Shown here one piece after another: positions 26,681 to 35,762 of a DNA stretch of 64,000 nucleotides (positions within the stretch are counted from its first letter, which is position 1; the number at the start of each line of letters is the position of its first letter). The translations under genes were made by a program, and so were the position numbers. This DNA is from Microbacterium dextranolyticum (GTDB lineage Bacteria > Actinomycetota > Actinomycetes > Actinomycetales > Microbacteriaceae): the NCBI RefSeq assembly GCF_016907295.1, contig NZ_JAFBBR010000001.1, positions 2,790,001 to 2,854,000 on the forward strand. The letters are read 5' to 3'. The notes beneath the pieces are model-generated. The model saw only the letters and a list, made by a program, of their open reading frames with translations, was not told the DNA's origin and did no database searches.

Positions 26681-26819
26681 GGCGGAGACGGAGGGATTTG
26701 AAATCGCGCCGATGGCAACTGGACCCAGCTGAAACCGCATGATTCCGCGTGTTCTGAGGTCACAGACGTTCTCCTCGATCAGGTCAGCGCGGTTCGATTC
26801 GTGGCAGAAACGTGGCGGG
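26681..26819. repeat. Attachment-site repeat 1 (tRNA-Ser 3' end plus right arm)
   Basis: Contains cggagacggagggatttgaa (26683-26702), identical to the 3' end of tRNA-Ser(GCT). About 115 bases of conserved arm follow: tcgcgccgatggcaa, a ttctga block, gatcaggtcag and ggttcgattcgtggcagaa, then acgtggcgg. The left arm seen in the other copies is absent here, as expected at the outer edge of an array. Confidence 0.75.
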
Positions 26820-26875
26820 TGTTCGGCGCGAAATCAGGTGGCTGCACCCCGCTCTTCAGTCATGCGAACTGGAGG

Positions 26876-27459
26876 CTACGCGGACGCAGCTTCGACCATC
26901 ATCTCGACGGCTTCGATCATGCCGTATCGGTCGCGCAACGTGTCCAGGATCTCCTCGACGGTGAGCGCTGCACCGTAGCGGCCGGAACGACTCGCGATCT
27001 CCCGCACCGCGGCGAGCGCATGCCTGGGGTTGAGCGCGACAGTGTCCTTCGCGAACTCCCTGGCGCTGAGCACCTGGATGCCCGGCGGAATCTTGGCTGC
27101 AGGGAAGTCCTTCAGGTTCTCGGTGACGATCGCTCCGGCTCCCGCGATGACGGCCGTAGCGACCACGTGCTCGTCATTCGGATCGGGAAGCCCGAAGGTA
27201 CCTTCGAGCGGTTCCCAGCCTTCGACCTCCGCGTCGGCGAACTCTCGCCGCATCGCGGCGATGAGGGTTGCTGCGCGGCTGGCAGCCTCCGCTACGGGTA
27301 TCCCCCGCTTCACGAGCTTGACTTCCTCGTGGAACTCGAGTTCGTCGAGGATCGCCGAGCTCCAGGTCGGTCGATACGCGCCCTCGACCGCGAGCGAAAG
27401 GAGGAAGTCGGTTGCAGGCTCGGCCACAGCACGCTGGTGTCGAGGGTCGCCGTGAACAC
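26876..27459 (-). pseudogene. PIN-domain toxin, frameshifted copy
   Basis: Homologous along its length to the intact toxin at 39275-39859. The GTG at 27459 begins VFTATLDTSVLWPSLQ, then a missing base (ctgcaaccgac here, ctgcagcgcgac in the other copy) shifts the frame. The rest (FLLSLAVEGAYRPTW to the end) is intact in the next frame. The break separates the first PIN aspartate (TLDTSVLW) from the later acidic residues (PDPNDEHV and related), so full-length toxin is not made unless the frame is recoded. It sits 57 bases inside attachment repeat 1 and just downstream of its antitoxin gene. Confidence 0.82.
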
Positions 27460-27484
27460 GACCCCATCCTGTCAGTCTGCGAGG

Positions 27485-28009
27485 TCAGAGTCGGGCTGCC
27501 CGCCTTGCGGCGACCGCCTTCCTCGCCGCTCTGAGGTCCTCGAGCGTCTGCTCGATGTTGTCTTCGTCGACGGCGTCGCGCGTGGCGGCGAGCATGTCGT
27601 ACTGACGCTCCCGCCGGCGCTCTCGGTACTCGAGCAGATCCGCGAGGAGAATGCGTCGGTGCGTTCCCGCCTTCTCGAATGGGATCTCACCCTCGTCGAG
27701 GAGCTTCACAATGGTCGGGCGGCTCACGTTCAGGAGATCAGCTGCCTGCTGGGTGGTGAGCCGTGTTGCCTGGGGTACAACTGACACGGCAAGCCCGCTC
27801 TGCATCGCGTCCACGATCTTGCGGAGAGCGAGGTAGACCTCTTCCGGAAGCTCGACCTGGTCGCCTGGACGCGCGCCCGCAAGGAAGTACCTTGGCTCGG
27901 GAAGAGCCCGGCCGGCGGCCTCATGGGCGGTGAGGAAGTCCAGCACAGGGGCAAGCTCGACTTCCCTGCTGGGAAGGTACGTCTCTTCAACGACGGCAGC
28001 GCGAGACAC
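27485..28009 (-). CDS. Antitoxin with excisionase-type helix-turn-helix
   Basis: 174 residues from GTG 28009, which has GAGGTG at a good spacing; GTG 28018 would add three residues. The centre holds RLTTQQAADLLNVSRPTIVKLL, an MerR/excisionase-like DNA-binding helix pair, then IPFEKAGTHRRILLADLLEY. The C-terminus is long and charged (EDNIEQTLEDLRAARKAVAAR), likely the toxin-binding part. Its gene precedes the PIN toxin by 26 bases, as in many type II toxin-antitoxin pairs. An inverted repeat lies directly upstream. Confidence 0.82.
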   Translation of the reverse strand: MSRAAVVEETYLPSREVELAPVLDFLTAHEAAGRALPEPRYFLAGARPGDQVELPEEVYLALRKIVDAMQSGLAVSVVPQATRLTTQQAADLLNVSRPTIVKLLDEGEIPFEKAGTHRRILLADLLEYRERRRERQYDMLAATRDAVDEDNIEQTLEDLRAARKAVAARRAARL

Positions 28010-28027
28010 GGAAATCACCTCAATACA

Positions 28028-28062
28028 CGTAAACGCAGGAGGTTGCGTTTGTTGCGATTACG
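28028..28062 (-). promoter_or_regulatory. Putative autoregulatory operator of the toxin-antitoxin pair
   Basis: Inner arms aaacgca (28031-28037) and tgcgttt (28044-28050) are exact complements around GGAGGT. Outer cgtaa and ttacg extend the symmetry. It lies about 20 bases upstream of the antitoxin start, where an antitoxin usually binds to repress its own operon. Confidence 0.5.
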
Positions 28063-28121
28063 GTAGCACGCGTCGCTGACAGGCCAATAGGAGCGCGCTG
28101 GGGCAACGATCAGATGCCTCG

Positions 28122-29243
28122 TCAGGACACCCCGAGCCGTTCGAGCGCGTAACTCCACGGGAGGCGCTCCTGCTCGAGGCGTATGTTGCCCTCCGCGCTC
28201 AGCGACTGAAGAGTCGCGCGCTCATCAGGCTTGAGCAGCTCGAACACGCCGACGTTCGGATCCGGATCGGTCCCCCACAGATCACGGTGAGCGAACAGAG
28301 TATCCATATCCATCAACGCCGACGTTGCGTCCACACCCCTGGCTCGAAGTCGGTTGAGTATGGCGAATCCGTGCGAATCGAGATCGCCCCAGTAGGTGAC
28401 CGTCTGCGCCCACGGGAGGCGGGCGACGAGATCGACGCGGTGACCACCACCGTGCACTGCTACAGCTCGGGGCACATCCGGCATCGCGAGCAGGGTGGCG
28501 AGGTTCTCGAACACGAACACGCGCTCGGGTCGGATCGTGCTTGCCGCAAGGTCGTCGACGGGCGCCGACACATCGGTGAGCCCCTGGAACGAGAGCGACG
28601 GATCGAGAGCACGGATCCGTATGAGCGGTGACGGCTCGCGAAGGCCCAGTCCGGGCGCTCCGGTTCCCGCCCGATGCAACGCCTCGACGAGTCCGCGGCG
28701 AGATTCGATCCATTTGGTGTGGATGCCGCGGATCGGCAGTTCCCGCACCAGGTGGCCCGATTCCGGGTTCTCGCGCAACCAGGCCAGCACATGGACGAGC
28801 CTGGCGAAATCGGCGCCATCGAGATCGCTGATCGCGCGGCCATGGGCGCGGAGCACACCGCTGGCGTCGGAACCGGCCAGGCCCCTCAACTTGTCAAGTC
28901 GCGCCATCAGACGTCGCCAACCCTCCGCCTCGCCCGCCGCTCGAGCGATCGAATCCGAACCGCGCAGCACCGCGCGAACGGGGACTTCCTGCGACCCGAT
29001 GCGTGACCAATGGCGGACGACCCACTCGAGCTCGATACCCGAATCCTCGCTCACACCGCGCCAGGCGTCGACCCACCGTCGAACCAGATTGAGATCGTCC
29101 AGCGCCTCCCGCTCCGTTGGCGGGCGTAGCGGAACGTCGAGCACGACATCGGTCTGCTGCTCGGCGGCCCAGGTGCGTGCATCGCGGTCGAAGAGCTTCT
29201 TCGCCCGCGCGCGCAGGTCAGACGGTGTGACAAGCGTGGTCAC
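28122..29243 (-). CDS. jetD: Wadjet JetD, Toprim-type nuclease
   Basis: 373 residues. The N-terminal DUF3322 region is followed by a DUF2220 Toprim fold with acidic E246 in VFVFENLATLL and DLD at 287-289 in TYWGDLDSHGFAIL, the metal-binding residues of the family. In Wadjet, JetD is the nuclease that cuts closed circular plasmid DNA after loop extrusion by JetABC. The ATG overlaps the jetC stop by 4 bases. All key residues appear present, so the system looks functional. Confidence 0.92.
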   Translation of the reverse strand: MTTLVTPSDLRARAKKLFDRDARTWAAEQQTDVVLDVPLRPPTEREALDDLNLVRRWVDAWRGVSEDSGIELEWVVRHWSRIGSQEVPVRAVLRGSDSIARAAGEAEGWRRLMARLDKLRGLAGSDASGVLRAHGRAISDLDGADFARLVHVLAWLRENPESGHLVRELPIRGIHTKWIESRRGLVEALHRAGTGAPGLGLREPSPLIRIRALDPSLSFQGLTDVSAPVDDLAASTIRPERVFVFENLATLLAMPDVPRAVAVHGGGHRVDLVARLPWAQTVTYWGDLDSHGFAILNRLRARGVDATSALMDMDTLFAHRDLWGTDPDPNVGVFELLKPDERATLQSLSAEGNIRLEQERLPWSYALERLGVS

Positions 29244-32200
29244 ACGCGCGACTCCGCGTGCGGCGGGGTGGCGACCTCAGGTTCACCGACCGAGAACACC
29301 ACGTTCGCCAGCCGTGAGGCGTCGCGGTCGGCGTTCGATACCGACGTGATCGCACCCACGTACGGCTCGAGCGTCTGCAGCAGCTTCTGCGGTGTCGCGA
29401 GGATCATGTGGAATCCGAACTCGCGGAACACCTCCATCGCGTTGCGCGTGTATCGGCTGTCAGCCTTGTCGAACGCCTCATCGAGCACGATCGACCCGAA
29501 CCTCGGAACCTCGTCCTCTTCTTCAGTCAGCTGGTACCGCAGCGCTGCCGCGAGGCAGAAGATGACGAGCTTCTGTCGCTGACCACCCGACAAGCCCTCT
29601 GCGGAGTCATACACCCGCACAACGCGGCCGGCGACGTCCTTCTCCCGCGCGAGGAAGCTCACGTGAAGCCTCGTGTCGAGCACCCGGTTGCGCCAATCGA
29701 TGTCGACGCGGTCCTTGGATCCGAGTCGACCGATTACGCGCTGCAGCACGGCGAATCGTTGCTCGGCACCGGCGGCCGACTCGTCGGCCCAGTTGCCTTC
29801 AACGATGCGACGGAGGTCCGTGAGGAACTCGTCGACCTCCGGGGTCCGCGTCGTCTTCACATCGATCTCGAGGAAGCGGTCCGCTCCCTCGAACGGGGAC
29901 CGCCCCAGGGATGCGTTGACGGGGAGGATTCGCTCACGGATGAGACCCGGGGCGTCGCGGAGGTCGCTGAGCAAGTGTGCGACGACGTCCTGCGATCGTT
30001 CCCGCAACAGCTTGCGGAACTCGGACTCCTTCTCGGGCAGGCCGCGGGCGATGATGCCTTCGCGCAGTTCCCGGTAGCCGTAGCGGTCGCGGATGTCAGC
30101 AGTCAGCTCTGCGGATGCAGCGGGCCACCCGAGCCGAAACTCGGCGGCGCGCCCGGCGAAGCTGGCCTCAGCATCCGCTGCGCGGCTGGCCGAGGCGTCC
30201 TTCTCCTTCGAGAGTGCCGACTGCACCTTTCGCGCGACTTCGTCCACCGTCTCCAGGCTCACGGAGCGTCGCTCGGCTCGGAACCGGCCTTCGAGGGCGT
30301 CGGCGATCCGCTCCTCGACCGGTGCATATGGGGTGGCCTCGAGTTCGGCGACGTGTGCCGCGATGCTTTCGACGTGACTGCGGGCGACAGCGTGGGCTCC
30401 GAGCGCTCGTGCGTGCTTCGCGTTCGTTTCGTCCAGTCGCCGGGTCGCTCGCTCCGCGGCCTCCTGTGCTTCGCGGAGAGTCCCCGACTCGCTGGTGAGC
30501 ACCCGGAGATCGTCGCGCTGGGCCGCGGTGACCGCCATCGCAGTTGCGAGGTCCACTTGGTCCCAGCTGAACGTCGATACGCGTGTGAAGACGTCGCGCC
30601 GACTGACCGCGTCCTGACGAAACGAGTCGGCCTCGGCGTCGCGGGCGGATGCTTCCTCCATCGCCGCCATCGCGTCCCGCCGACGCTCAAGCAATGCCTC
30701 GAGCCGCGCGTGGGTGTCGCCGCCCAGCACCCATCGAGTGGCATCACCGACCTCGTGACGGTCGTCCTTCTCATACCTGCGTGAGTTGCGCTTGACCAGG
30801 CCGCCGATCGTGACGCCACGCTCGACGTCATCAAGCTCGTCGGGGTGCGAAACGCAGGCGTAGTCGAACTCGGAGGCCATGCGCTTGCGGACGTAGGACG
30901 CGAAGGGCCCATCGCTCACCGCGAGGCGATGAACGAGCGAGCGGGCATCCTTGGGGCGACGCGGCTCGTCGACGGCGTGCGGGACCGCTTCGATGACGAG
31001 CCGGACACCGAGTGTCCGCGAGTCGGCTGCCCGACGTGCGGCGACAAGATGTTCGTCCCGCACGAGGAGCGTCGACGCAAACGGAGCGAGCACTCGCTCT
31101 GCCGCGCCGCGCCAGGCGGAGTGCTGCTCGGCGACCGAGATCAGCTCGCCCGCAAAGGGGAATGTCGATGCCGGCACACCGACAGCGTCCGCGAGGAATC
31201 GTCGTGCGCTCAGAAGCTTCTCGTCGAGGTTGCTCCGGTGATCTCTCAGCGCCTGTATCTGCCTGGTGACTTCGTCCAGCGCCTTACGCGCCTGACTCGC
31301 GGCGTCACGGACCTCATACGACACAGCGGGGATGTCGCGCGCAACCTCGGTGACGGCCGCGGCAAGGAGCTCCGCAAACTGCTCGGGGTCTTCGGGCATT
31401 GGTGCGCCGATGCGCATCAGCTCTGCGGTCAACTGAGCTCGATATTGCCTAGTGACGTCCTCGGCACGCTGCGCACTGTCGATCCGCTCCTGCAGAAGCT
31501 CGACGCGCGCGCCGCCCTCGTCCCGGACCCGCGCCTTCGCGGTTTCCAGCGCCTCTGCCGCCAACCGCTGCTCTCGCGCGGTGTCGCTCAGGTCGCTCTC
31601 GGCGCGCGCCAGCGCGGCGCGTGCGGGGCCCGCGGCTTCCTTCGCGAGCCGCAACTTGAGTCCCGCTGTGAAGGGCTCGACCCCCTCGTGCAGATCGGAG
31701 ATCGCCGCCATCTCAGCGCCGGCCAAGTCGAACGCGGTGATCGCCTCGTCGACCTTGCGGAGCGCATCAGCCTGCTTCCTCAGGTCGACCACGTGCTTGT
31801 GCGCGGCATCGAGCTCCGTGAACTGCTCAACGGCGGTCTCGGCCCGCGCGAAGGTCCCTGGCTGGTCGAGCATGAACCCGCGGAACAACGCGTCGAGGGT
31901 GCCGAGGTTCTTCGCTGATTGTGTCTTGTGGAGAAGCTGAAGCGTCGCATCTCCGCGGAAGCCGAACTGACGGATGATCCGCTCGTGAAAGCGTCCGTGT
32001 CTCCCGCCGGTGGTGATCAGCGCGTCGGGGAAGGCCTTCGACATGCGACGCGCGTCAATTCCGCCTTCGACGTGCGGCTTCACGTCGAGAAGCTTCACGT
32101 GACCGCGGGTGAAGATCCGTGCGTCCTTCAACGCGGTCGGTTCGGTGCGCGTGCCCGGTGCGTGGAACACCCGCAGCAGGACGACCGGTTCATCGCGGAG

Positions 32201-32593
32201 ATTCTCGTAGCGCAGCAGGATGCCGCTCCAGGTTGCCTTCGAGCGCAGGTAGGTCGTGGTGGCCCGATCGGCAGTCTCGTCAGCTTCCTTGCTCCAGGCG
32301 CCACGCACATAGCTCATCAGCGTCCGATCGCTCTGCCGGGAAGCACCATCCTGAGCCGCCGCGTTGAGGCGCAGCCACCTGTCGGGGGTGAGGACGGCGG
32401 CAATCGCGTCGAGTAGCGACGACTTGCCCGATCCGGATGCGCCGGTGAACAGGTGGCCGGCGCGCGCGACATCCACGGAGACGTGGCCGGCGAACGTGCC
32501 CCAGTTGACGAGTTCGATTTGGGCGAGTCGCCACTGGCCGGGCCTGGTCGGATCGACCTCCGGCTCGTCGGTGGGGAAGCTCAGCATCGTCAT
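29240..32593 (-). CDS. jetC: Wadjet JetC, SMC/MukB-like ATPase
   Basis: 1117 residues. The Walker A GASGSGKSS is at 51-59. The middle is long coiled coil (about 290-500 and 600-900) with a hinge-like region. Near the C-terminus come the ABC signature SGGQRQKLVIFCLAAAL and Walker B FGSIVLDEAFDKAD. This is the SMC-type motor of the condensin-like JetABC complex that extrudes DNA loops and senses small circles. It is coupled to jetB and jetD by ATGA overlaps. Confidence 0.94.
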   Translation of the reverse strand: MTMLSFPTDEPEVDPTRPGQWRLAQIELVNWGTFAGHVSVDVARAGHLFTGASGSGKSSLLDAIAAVLTPDRWLRLNAAAQDGASRQSDRTLMSYVRGAWSKEADETADRATTTYLRSKATWSGILLRYENLRDEPVVLLRVFHAPGTRTEPTALKDARIFTRGHVKLLDVKPHVEGGIDARRMSKAFPDALITTGGRHGRFHERIIRQFGFRGDATLQLLHKTQSAKNLGTLDALFRGFMLDQPGTFARAETAVEQFTELDAAHKHVVDLRKQADALRKVDEAITAFDLAGAEMAAISDLHEGVEPFTAGLKLRLAKEAAGPARAALARAESDLSDTAREQRLAAEALETAKARVRDEGGARVELLQERIDSAQRAEDVTRQYRAQLTAELMRIGAPMPEDPEQFAELLAAAVTEVARDIPAVSYEVRDAASQARKALDEVTRQIQALRDHRSNLDEKLLSARRFLADAVGVPASTFPFAGELISVAEQHSAWRGAAERVLAPFASTLLVRDEHLVAARRAADSRTLGVRLVIEAVPHAVDEPRRPKDARSLVHRLAVSDGPFASYVRKRMASEFDYACVSHPDELDDVERGVTIGGLVKRNSRRYEKDDRHEVGDATRWVLGGDTHARLEALLERRRDAMAAMEEASARDAEADSFRQDAVSRRDVFTRVSTFSWDQVDLATAMAVTAAQRDDLRVLTSESGTLREAQEAAERATRRLDETNAKHARALGAHAVARSHVESIAAHVAELEATPYAPVEERIADALEGRFRAERRSVSLETVDEVARKVQSALSKEKDASASRAADAEASFAGRAAEFRLGWPAASAELTADIRDRYGYRELREGIIARGLPEKESEFRKLLRERSQDVVAHLLSDLRDAPGLIRERILPVNASLGRSPFEGADRFLEIDVKTTRTPEVDEFLTDLRRIVEGNWADESAAGAEQRFAVLQRVIGRLGSKDRVDIDWRNRVLDTRLHVSFLAREKDVAGRVVRVYDSAEGLSGGQRQKLVIFCLAAALRYQLTEEEDEVPRFGSIVLDEAFDKADSRYTRNAMEVFREFGFHMILATPQKLLQTLEPYVGAITSVSNADRDASRLANVVFSVGEPEVATPPHAESRV

Positions 32594-33249
32594 TCTGTGT
32601 CATCCTCGGCATCCGTCGACGGGGCAGCGGATTCTCCTCCGCCCTCTCGGGCGATCCGGTGGTACTCCGATGTGATCGCGCGGATCTGGTCGGCATCGAC
32701 GAGCAGTCGGAGCACGGGCGAAATCTCGGCACGGTCATCGCCAACGGCGTGCAACACGCGGAGCTTGTTCTGCATCTTGTTCCACGACGAGTTGACGCGG
32801 CTCGCGAAGTCCTTCTCATCACGGTCCGGGGTGCGGAACACGGCGAGCTGCTCGAACACCTCCGCCTGCCCGACGATCACCCGACCGCGACCCTCCTCGC
32901 TCAGCAGCGTCTGGCGCAAGACAAGCAGCATTGCGGTGTCGAGGAACGTCAACGCCTCAGACCGCACTGCCTTCGGGGCGTCCTCGGACGGAGCGTTGCG
33001 GACGAAGGCGAACTCGTTGTCCCGATCGATGACCAATTCGAGGAACAGATCGGCGAGCCGGGAGCGGAGGACAGCCTCGTCGGTGAGCAGCACCGCCCAC
33101 AGCTGCGCCTCGCGCGCTCCGGAAAGATACGGGCCACGCACCAGACGCAGCAAGACGCGCCTCGTGCGATCAGGGAGTTCGCCGGCGTCGCCACGCCAGA
33201 GGCCTCCGTCCTCGTCGGGGGCGACATCCGCCGTGGTCGACTCGGTCAT
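32590..33249 (-). CDS. jetB: Wadjet JetB, DUF4194 kleisin-interacting subunit
   Basis: 219 residues from ATG 33249. The DUF4194 core is seen in RRVLLRLVRGPYLSG, ALTFLDTAMLLVLRQTLLSEEGRGRVIV and DEKDFASRVNSSWNKMQNKL. It is a winged-helix subunit of the JetABC complex (MukE-like). Both ends overlap neighbours by 4 bases. A longer frame upstream would run into jetA and is rejected. Confidence 0.92.
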   Translation of the reverse strand: MTESTTADVAPDEDGGLWRGDAGELPDRTRRVLLRLVRGPYLSGAREAQLWAVLLTDEAVLRSRLADLFLELVIDRDNEFAFVRNAPSEDAPKAVRSEALTFLDTAMLLVLRQTLLSEEGRGRVIVGQAEVFEQLAVFRTPDRDEKDFASRVNSSWNKMQNKLRVLHAVGDDRAEISPVLRLLVDADQIRAITSEYHRIAREGGGESAAPSTDAEDDTE

Positions 33250-34766
33250 GCCACCGCTCCTGTGAATCGGTGCGCGGCCACAATCGCCGCACGCGGAACT
33301 CCGTCGGCGCCCTGCCAAGCGAGTACCTCGGGCTCATCGTCAACGGTGCCCTGCTCGGCGGCGATCGAGAGAAGTCCGATCACGCTGCCGACCCCCTGCG
33401 TCGCGGGGTATCGAGCAAGGACATCTGCGACGGTGCACGAGGGCACCTCGGCGAGCAGGTCGTTGACGTTCCGGGTGAGTTCGTCGAAGTCGATCTCGGT
33501 TTCGCGAGCGATCGCCCGCAGCTCCTCGAGGCTCGCGAGGGATGTCGTCTGCGTGACGATCTCTTCGGTGGCGGCGAATTCGGCGGGGTCGTGAAGGTCG
33601 ATCGCCCCGACGCTCGACAGCGCAACGGCCGAGAGATCCAGCGTGAGAAACGTCGGATGCCACGGACGCGTGTGTGCGGCGGCTTGCACCCCCGCGTGCT
33701 GAGCCTCCCGCAGAAGAGTCCGCAGGACCCGGTCGCGCTGGTAGTCCTGCGACTGCACGTAGCGGCGGAGCGCCCGGGCGAACAATGTGATGACATCGTG
33801 GATCTCCGCGCTTCGTCCCTTGAGCGTTGCGAGGAAGGCGCGCAGTGCCCGGCGCTCATCCGAGGTGAGATTACGAGCGAATCTGCGGTCGAGGATGCGA
33901 CGGATGTCGGCCTCGAATGCGGCACCGAGTGCAGGGTCGAGCACGAGCTGGGAGAAGGCAGCGAAACTGCGGCCTGCATCCGAGTCGGAGATGTGGTCGA
34001 TTCCGCGGAAGACTTCGTCGACGACTGACGCCTGAGAAACATCGGACTCGACGATCTTCGCCCTCAGCGACGCATTCAGCGTCTCGAACTCGGCACGCAC
34101 CCGAGCAAAGTCGTCCGGCACGTCCGCCGCCTGCGCCAGCACGTCGCGAACGCGCTCGAGCGCCCGGTCTTCATCGATCGCGGACTCGTCACCGGAACGC
34201 AGGCTCTCGATCCGCCGCTCAATCGACTCGATCTCTTCCTCGAGTAGCGCGATGCGCGCTGACACGTCAGGATCGGTGTCGATCGCGAGGCGACGGACCT
34301 GCGCCGCAAGACTCGCAAGCCGAGACTCGGTCACACTCGAACGCGGGGCGGCACGCCCCTGCAAGAAGCGGATCCCGGCGATCGCATCCGGGGAAAGCTC
34401 GAGCGTCTCACCCCGCGCTTCCGATGACGGCCGACGCACCAGGAAGCCGGCCGATCGCCACTCCCCGCAGTACCCCTTCGCAGTCAGCGGCAAGATCAGC
34501 CCCTGCGCACGGAGCCGCTCGAGGTCGGCATCGATCCGCTCGTACAGCTCCTCAGCGTCGACTCGGCGCTCGTCTCCGCCCAGGTGGGTGCCGAGAAGAC
34601 CGGCGACCACGGGTGCGCTGTCGGCTCGAAGCAGCTTCCACGCCGCATCGCGCTCCGCAAGCTGGGCGAGCTCGAGAACCTGGGCGACGGCGGGCACGCG
34701 TCCATTCTGAAGGAACACACCGACATCCGTTGACGCGGCGGCGGCGGATAGCTCGGGCTGAGTCAC
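33246..34766 (-). CDS. jetA: Wadjet JetA, DUF3375 kleisin-like subunit
   Basis: 506 residues matching DUF3375: a winged-helix N-terminus with YCGEWRSAGFLVRRP, a central helical region (SRIALLEEEIESIERRIE) that links ATPase heads, and a C-terminal winged domain. It acts as the MukF-like kleisin of JetABC. Its ATG overlaps the stop of the upstream DUF1877-like gene (ATGA, 34763-34766), so five genes form one unit. Confidence 0.92.
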   Translation of the reverse strand: MTQPELSAAAASTDVGVFLQNGRVPAVAQVLELAQLAERDAAWKLLRADSAPVVAGLLGTHLGGDERRVDAEELYERIDADLERLRAQGLILPLTAKGYCGEWRSAGFLVRRPSSEARGETLELSPDAIAGIRFLQGRAAPRSSVTESRLASLAAQVRRLAIDTDPDVSARIALLEEEIESIERRIESLRSGDESAIDEDRALERVRDVLAQAADVPDDFARVRAEFETLNASLRAKIVESDVSQASVVDEVFRGIDHISDSDAGRSFAAFSQLVLDPALGAAFEADIRRILDRRFARNLTSDERRALRAFLATLKGRSAEIHDVITLFARALRRYVQSQDYQRDRVLRTLLREAQHAGVQAAAHTRPWHPTFLTLDLSAVALSSVGAIDLHDPAEFAATEEIVTQTTSLASLEELRAIARETEIDFDELTRNVNDLLAEVPSCTVADVLARYPATQGVGSVIGLLSIAAEQGTVDDEPEVLAWQGADGVPRAAIVAAHRFTGAVA

Positions 34767-35284
34767 CCGATGAGGTAGACCATCCCGCGACCGTCTGTCG
34801 CGAGCGCCTCGACGAATTCCTGTGCCCGCGTGAGGTAGTCGAGAACGTAGCGGAGCTCGTCGTCATCGTCGGCTCCGCGCCGGCTGCGCCAAGTGCTCGC
34901 CCACGTTCGCACCCGGTCCTCGTCGATCGCACAGAGGTCGTCCCGAATCGCCGGCACCTCCGCCGGAAGGATCGTCCTCACCCAAGGGTCCCAACCCATG
35001 TCGTGCATTGTCACGTTCCCCTCGAACATCCGGTAGCACAAACCGGCGGCGGGGCTTCCGGACCCCGAGCGCGTGAGGGACCGCAAAGCGGTCCATGCCT
35101 TGTCGAGATAGAGCATGTCGCGCTTCGGCGAGACCTGCTCGAACGTCGCGACACTCACGCTCGCGTGCGGCTCCAGGCCCCATGCGTCAGCAAGCGGGTC
35201 ACTGGAGAGGATGCTCTGCGGGTCATCGACCGCCTGCTGAGCGCGGTCGGCATCGAAGGCATATGCGTAATAGCGGATTCCCAT
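34763..35284 (-). CDS. DUF1877/YfbM-like protein heading the Wadjet operon
   Basis: 173 residues from ATG 35284 (MGIRYYAYAFDAD). It has LYLDKAWTALRSLT, YRMFEGNVTMHDMGWDPWVR and a charged C-terminal helix, matching the DUF1877/YfbM-like family. That family is known from many genomes but has no settled role. It overlaps jetA by 4 bases and shares the operon promoter, so it probably works with or regulates Wadjet. The upstream frame is open but enters the attachment repeat and is rejected. Confidence 0.72.
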   Translation of the reverse strand: MGIRYYAYAFDADRAQQAVDDPQSILSSDPLADAWGLEPHASVSVATFEQVSPKRDMLYLDKAWTALRSLTRSGSGSPAAGLCYRMFEGNVTMHDMGWDPWVRTILPAEVPAIRDDLCAIDEDRVRTWASTWRSRRGADDDDELRYVLDYLTRAQEFVEALATDGRGMVYLIG

Positions 35285-35399
35285 GCGGCCAGCATGCGGA
35301 CGAAGTCGCAGCCACGATCGCCGCATCCGACGCCGTGGGGAGAACGCGCCCGAATCCGCCGCTGTGGAGGCACGGAGGCCTTCGCATGGCCCCGCCCCT

Positions 35400-35738
35400 G
35401 GAGACCGAGGTATAAGCGCTCTCCGCCTCGCGCTCACGCACCCCAAACGGCGAGTCGAACAACCGCACGGCGAGCAGAAAGCTGCGTGCGACAGCACATG
35501 CTCGCCAGAATGCTCAGCACCACCTGCGTCGGCAACGGACAGGAGTGGGAGATTTCGTGGCAGAAGTGGATAAAAATAGCCCCTGATCAGGGCGTTTGAG
35601 GGCGGAGACGGAGGGATTTGAAATCGCGCCGATGGCAACCGAGGCCAACGGATACCGCGTGATTCCGCAGGTTCTGACGTCGCCGGCATCCGCTTCGATC
35701 AGGCCAGTTCGGTTCGATTCGTGGCAGGAACGTGGCGG
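35400..35738. repeat. Attachment-site repeat 2 (full unit)
   Basis: A degenerate partial core (tggagaccgagg, 35400-35411) is followed by about 190 bases of left arm (aaacggcgagtcgaac, gcgagcagaaagct, atttcgtggcag). Then comes the main core cggagacggagggatttgaa (35603-35622) and a right arm ending gattcgtggcaggaacgtgg. It fills the gap between the DUF1877-like gene and the peroxidase gene. It closely matches repeats 3 and 4. Confidence 0.78.
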
Positions 35739-35762
35739 CGATTCAGAGCCTTCACGTCGCGG

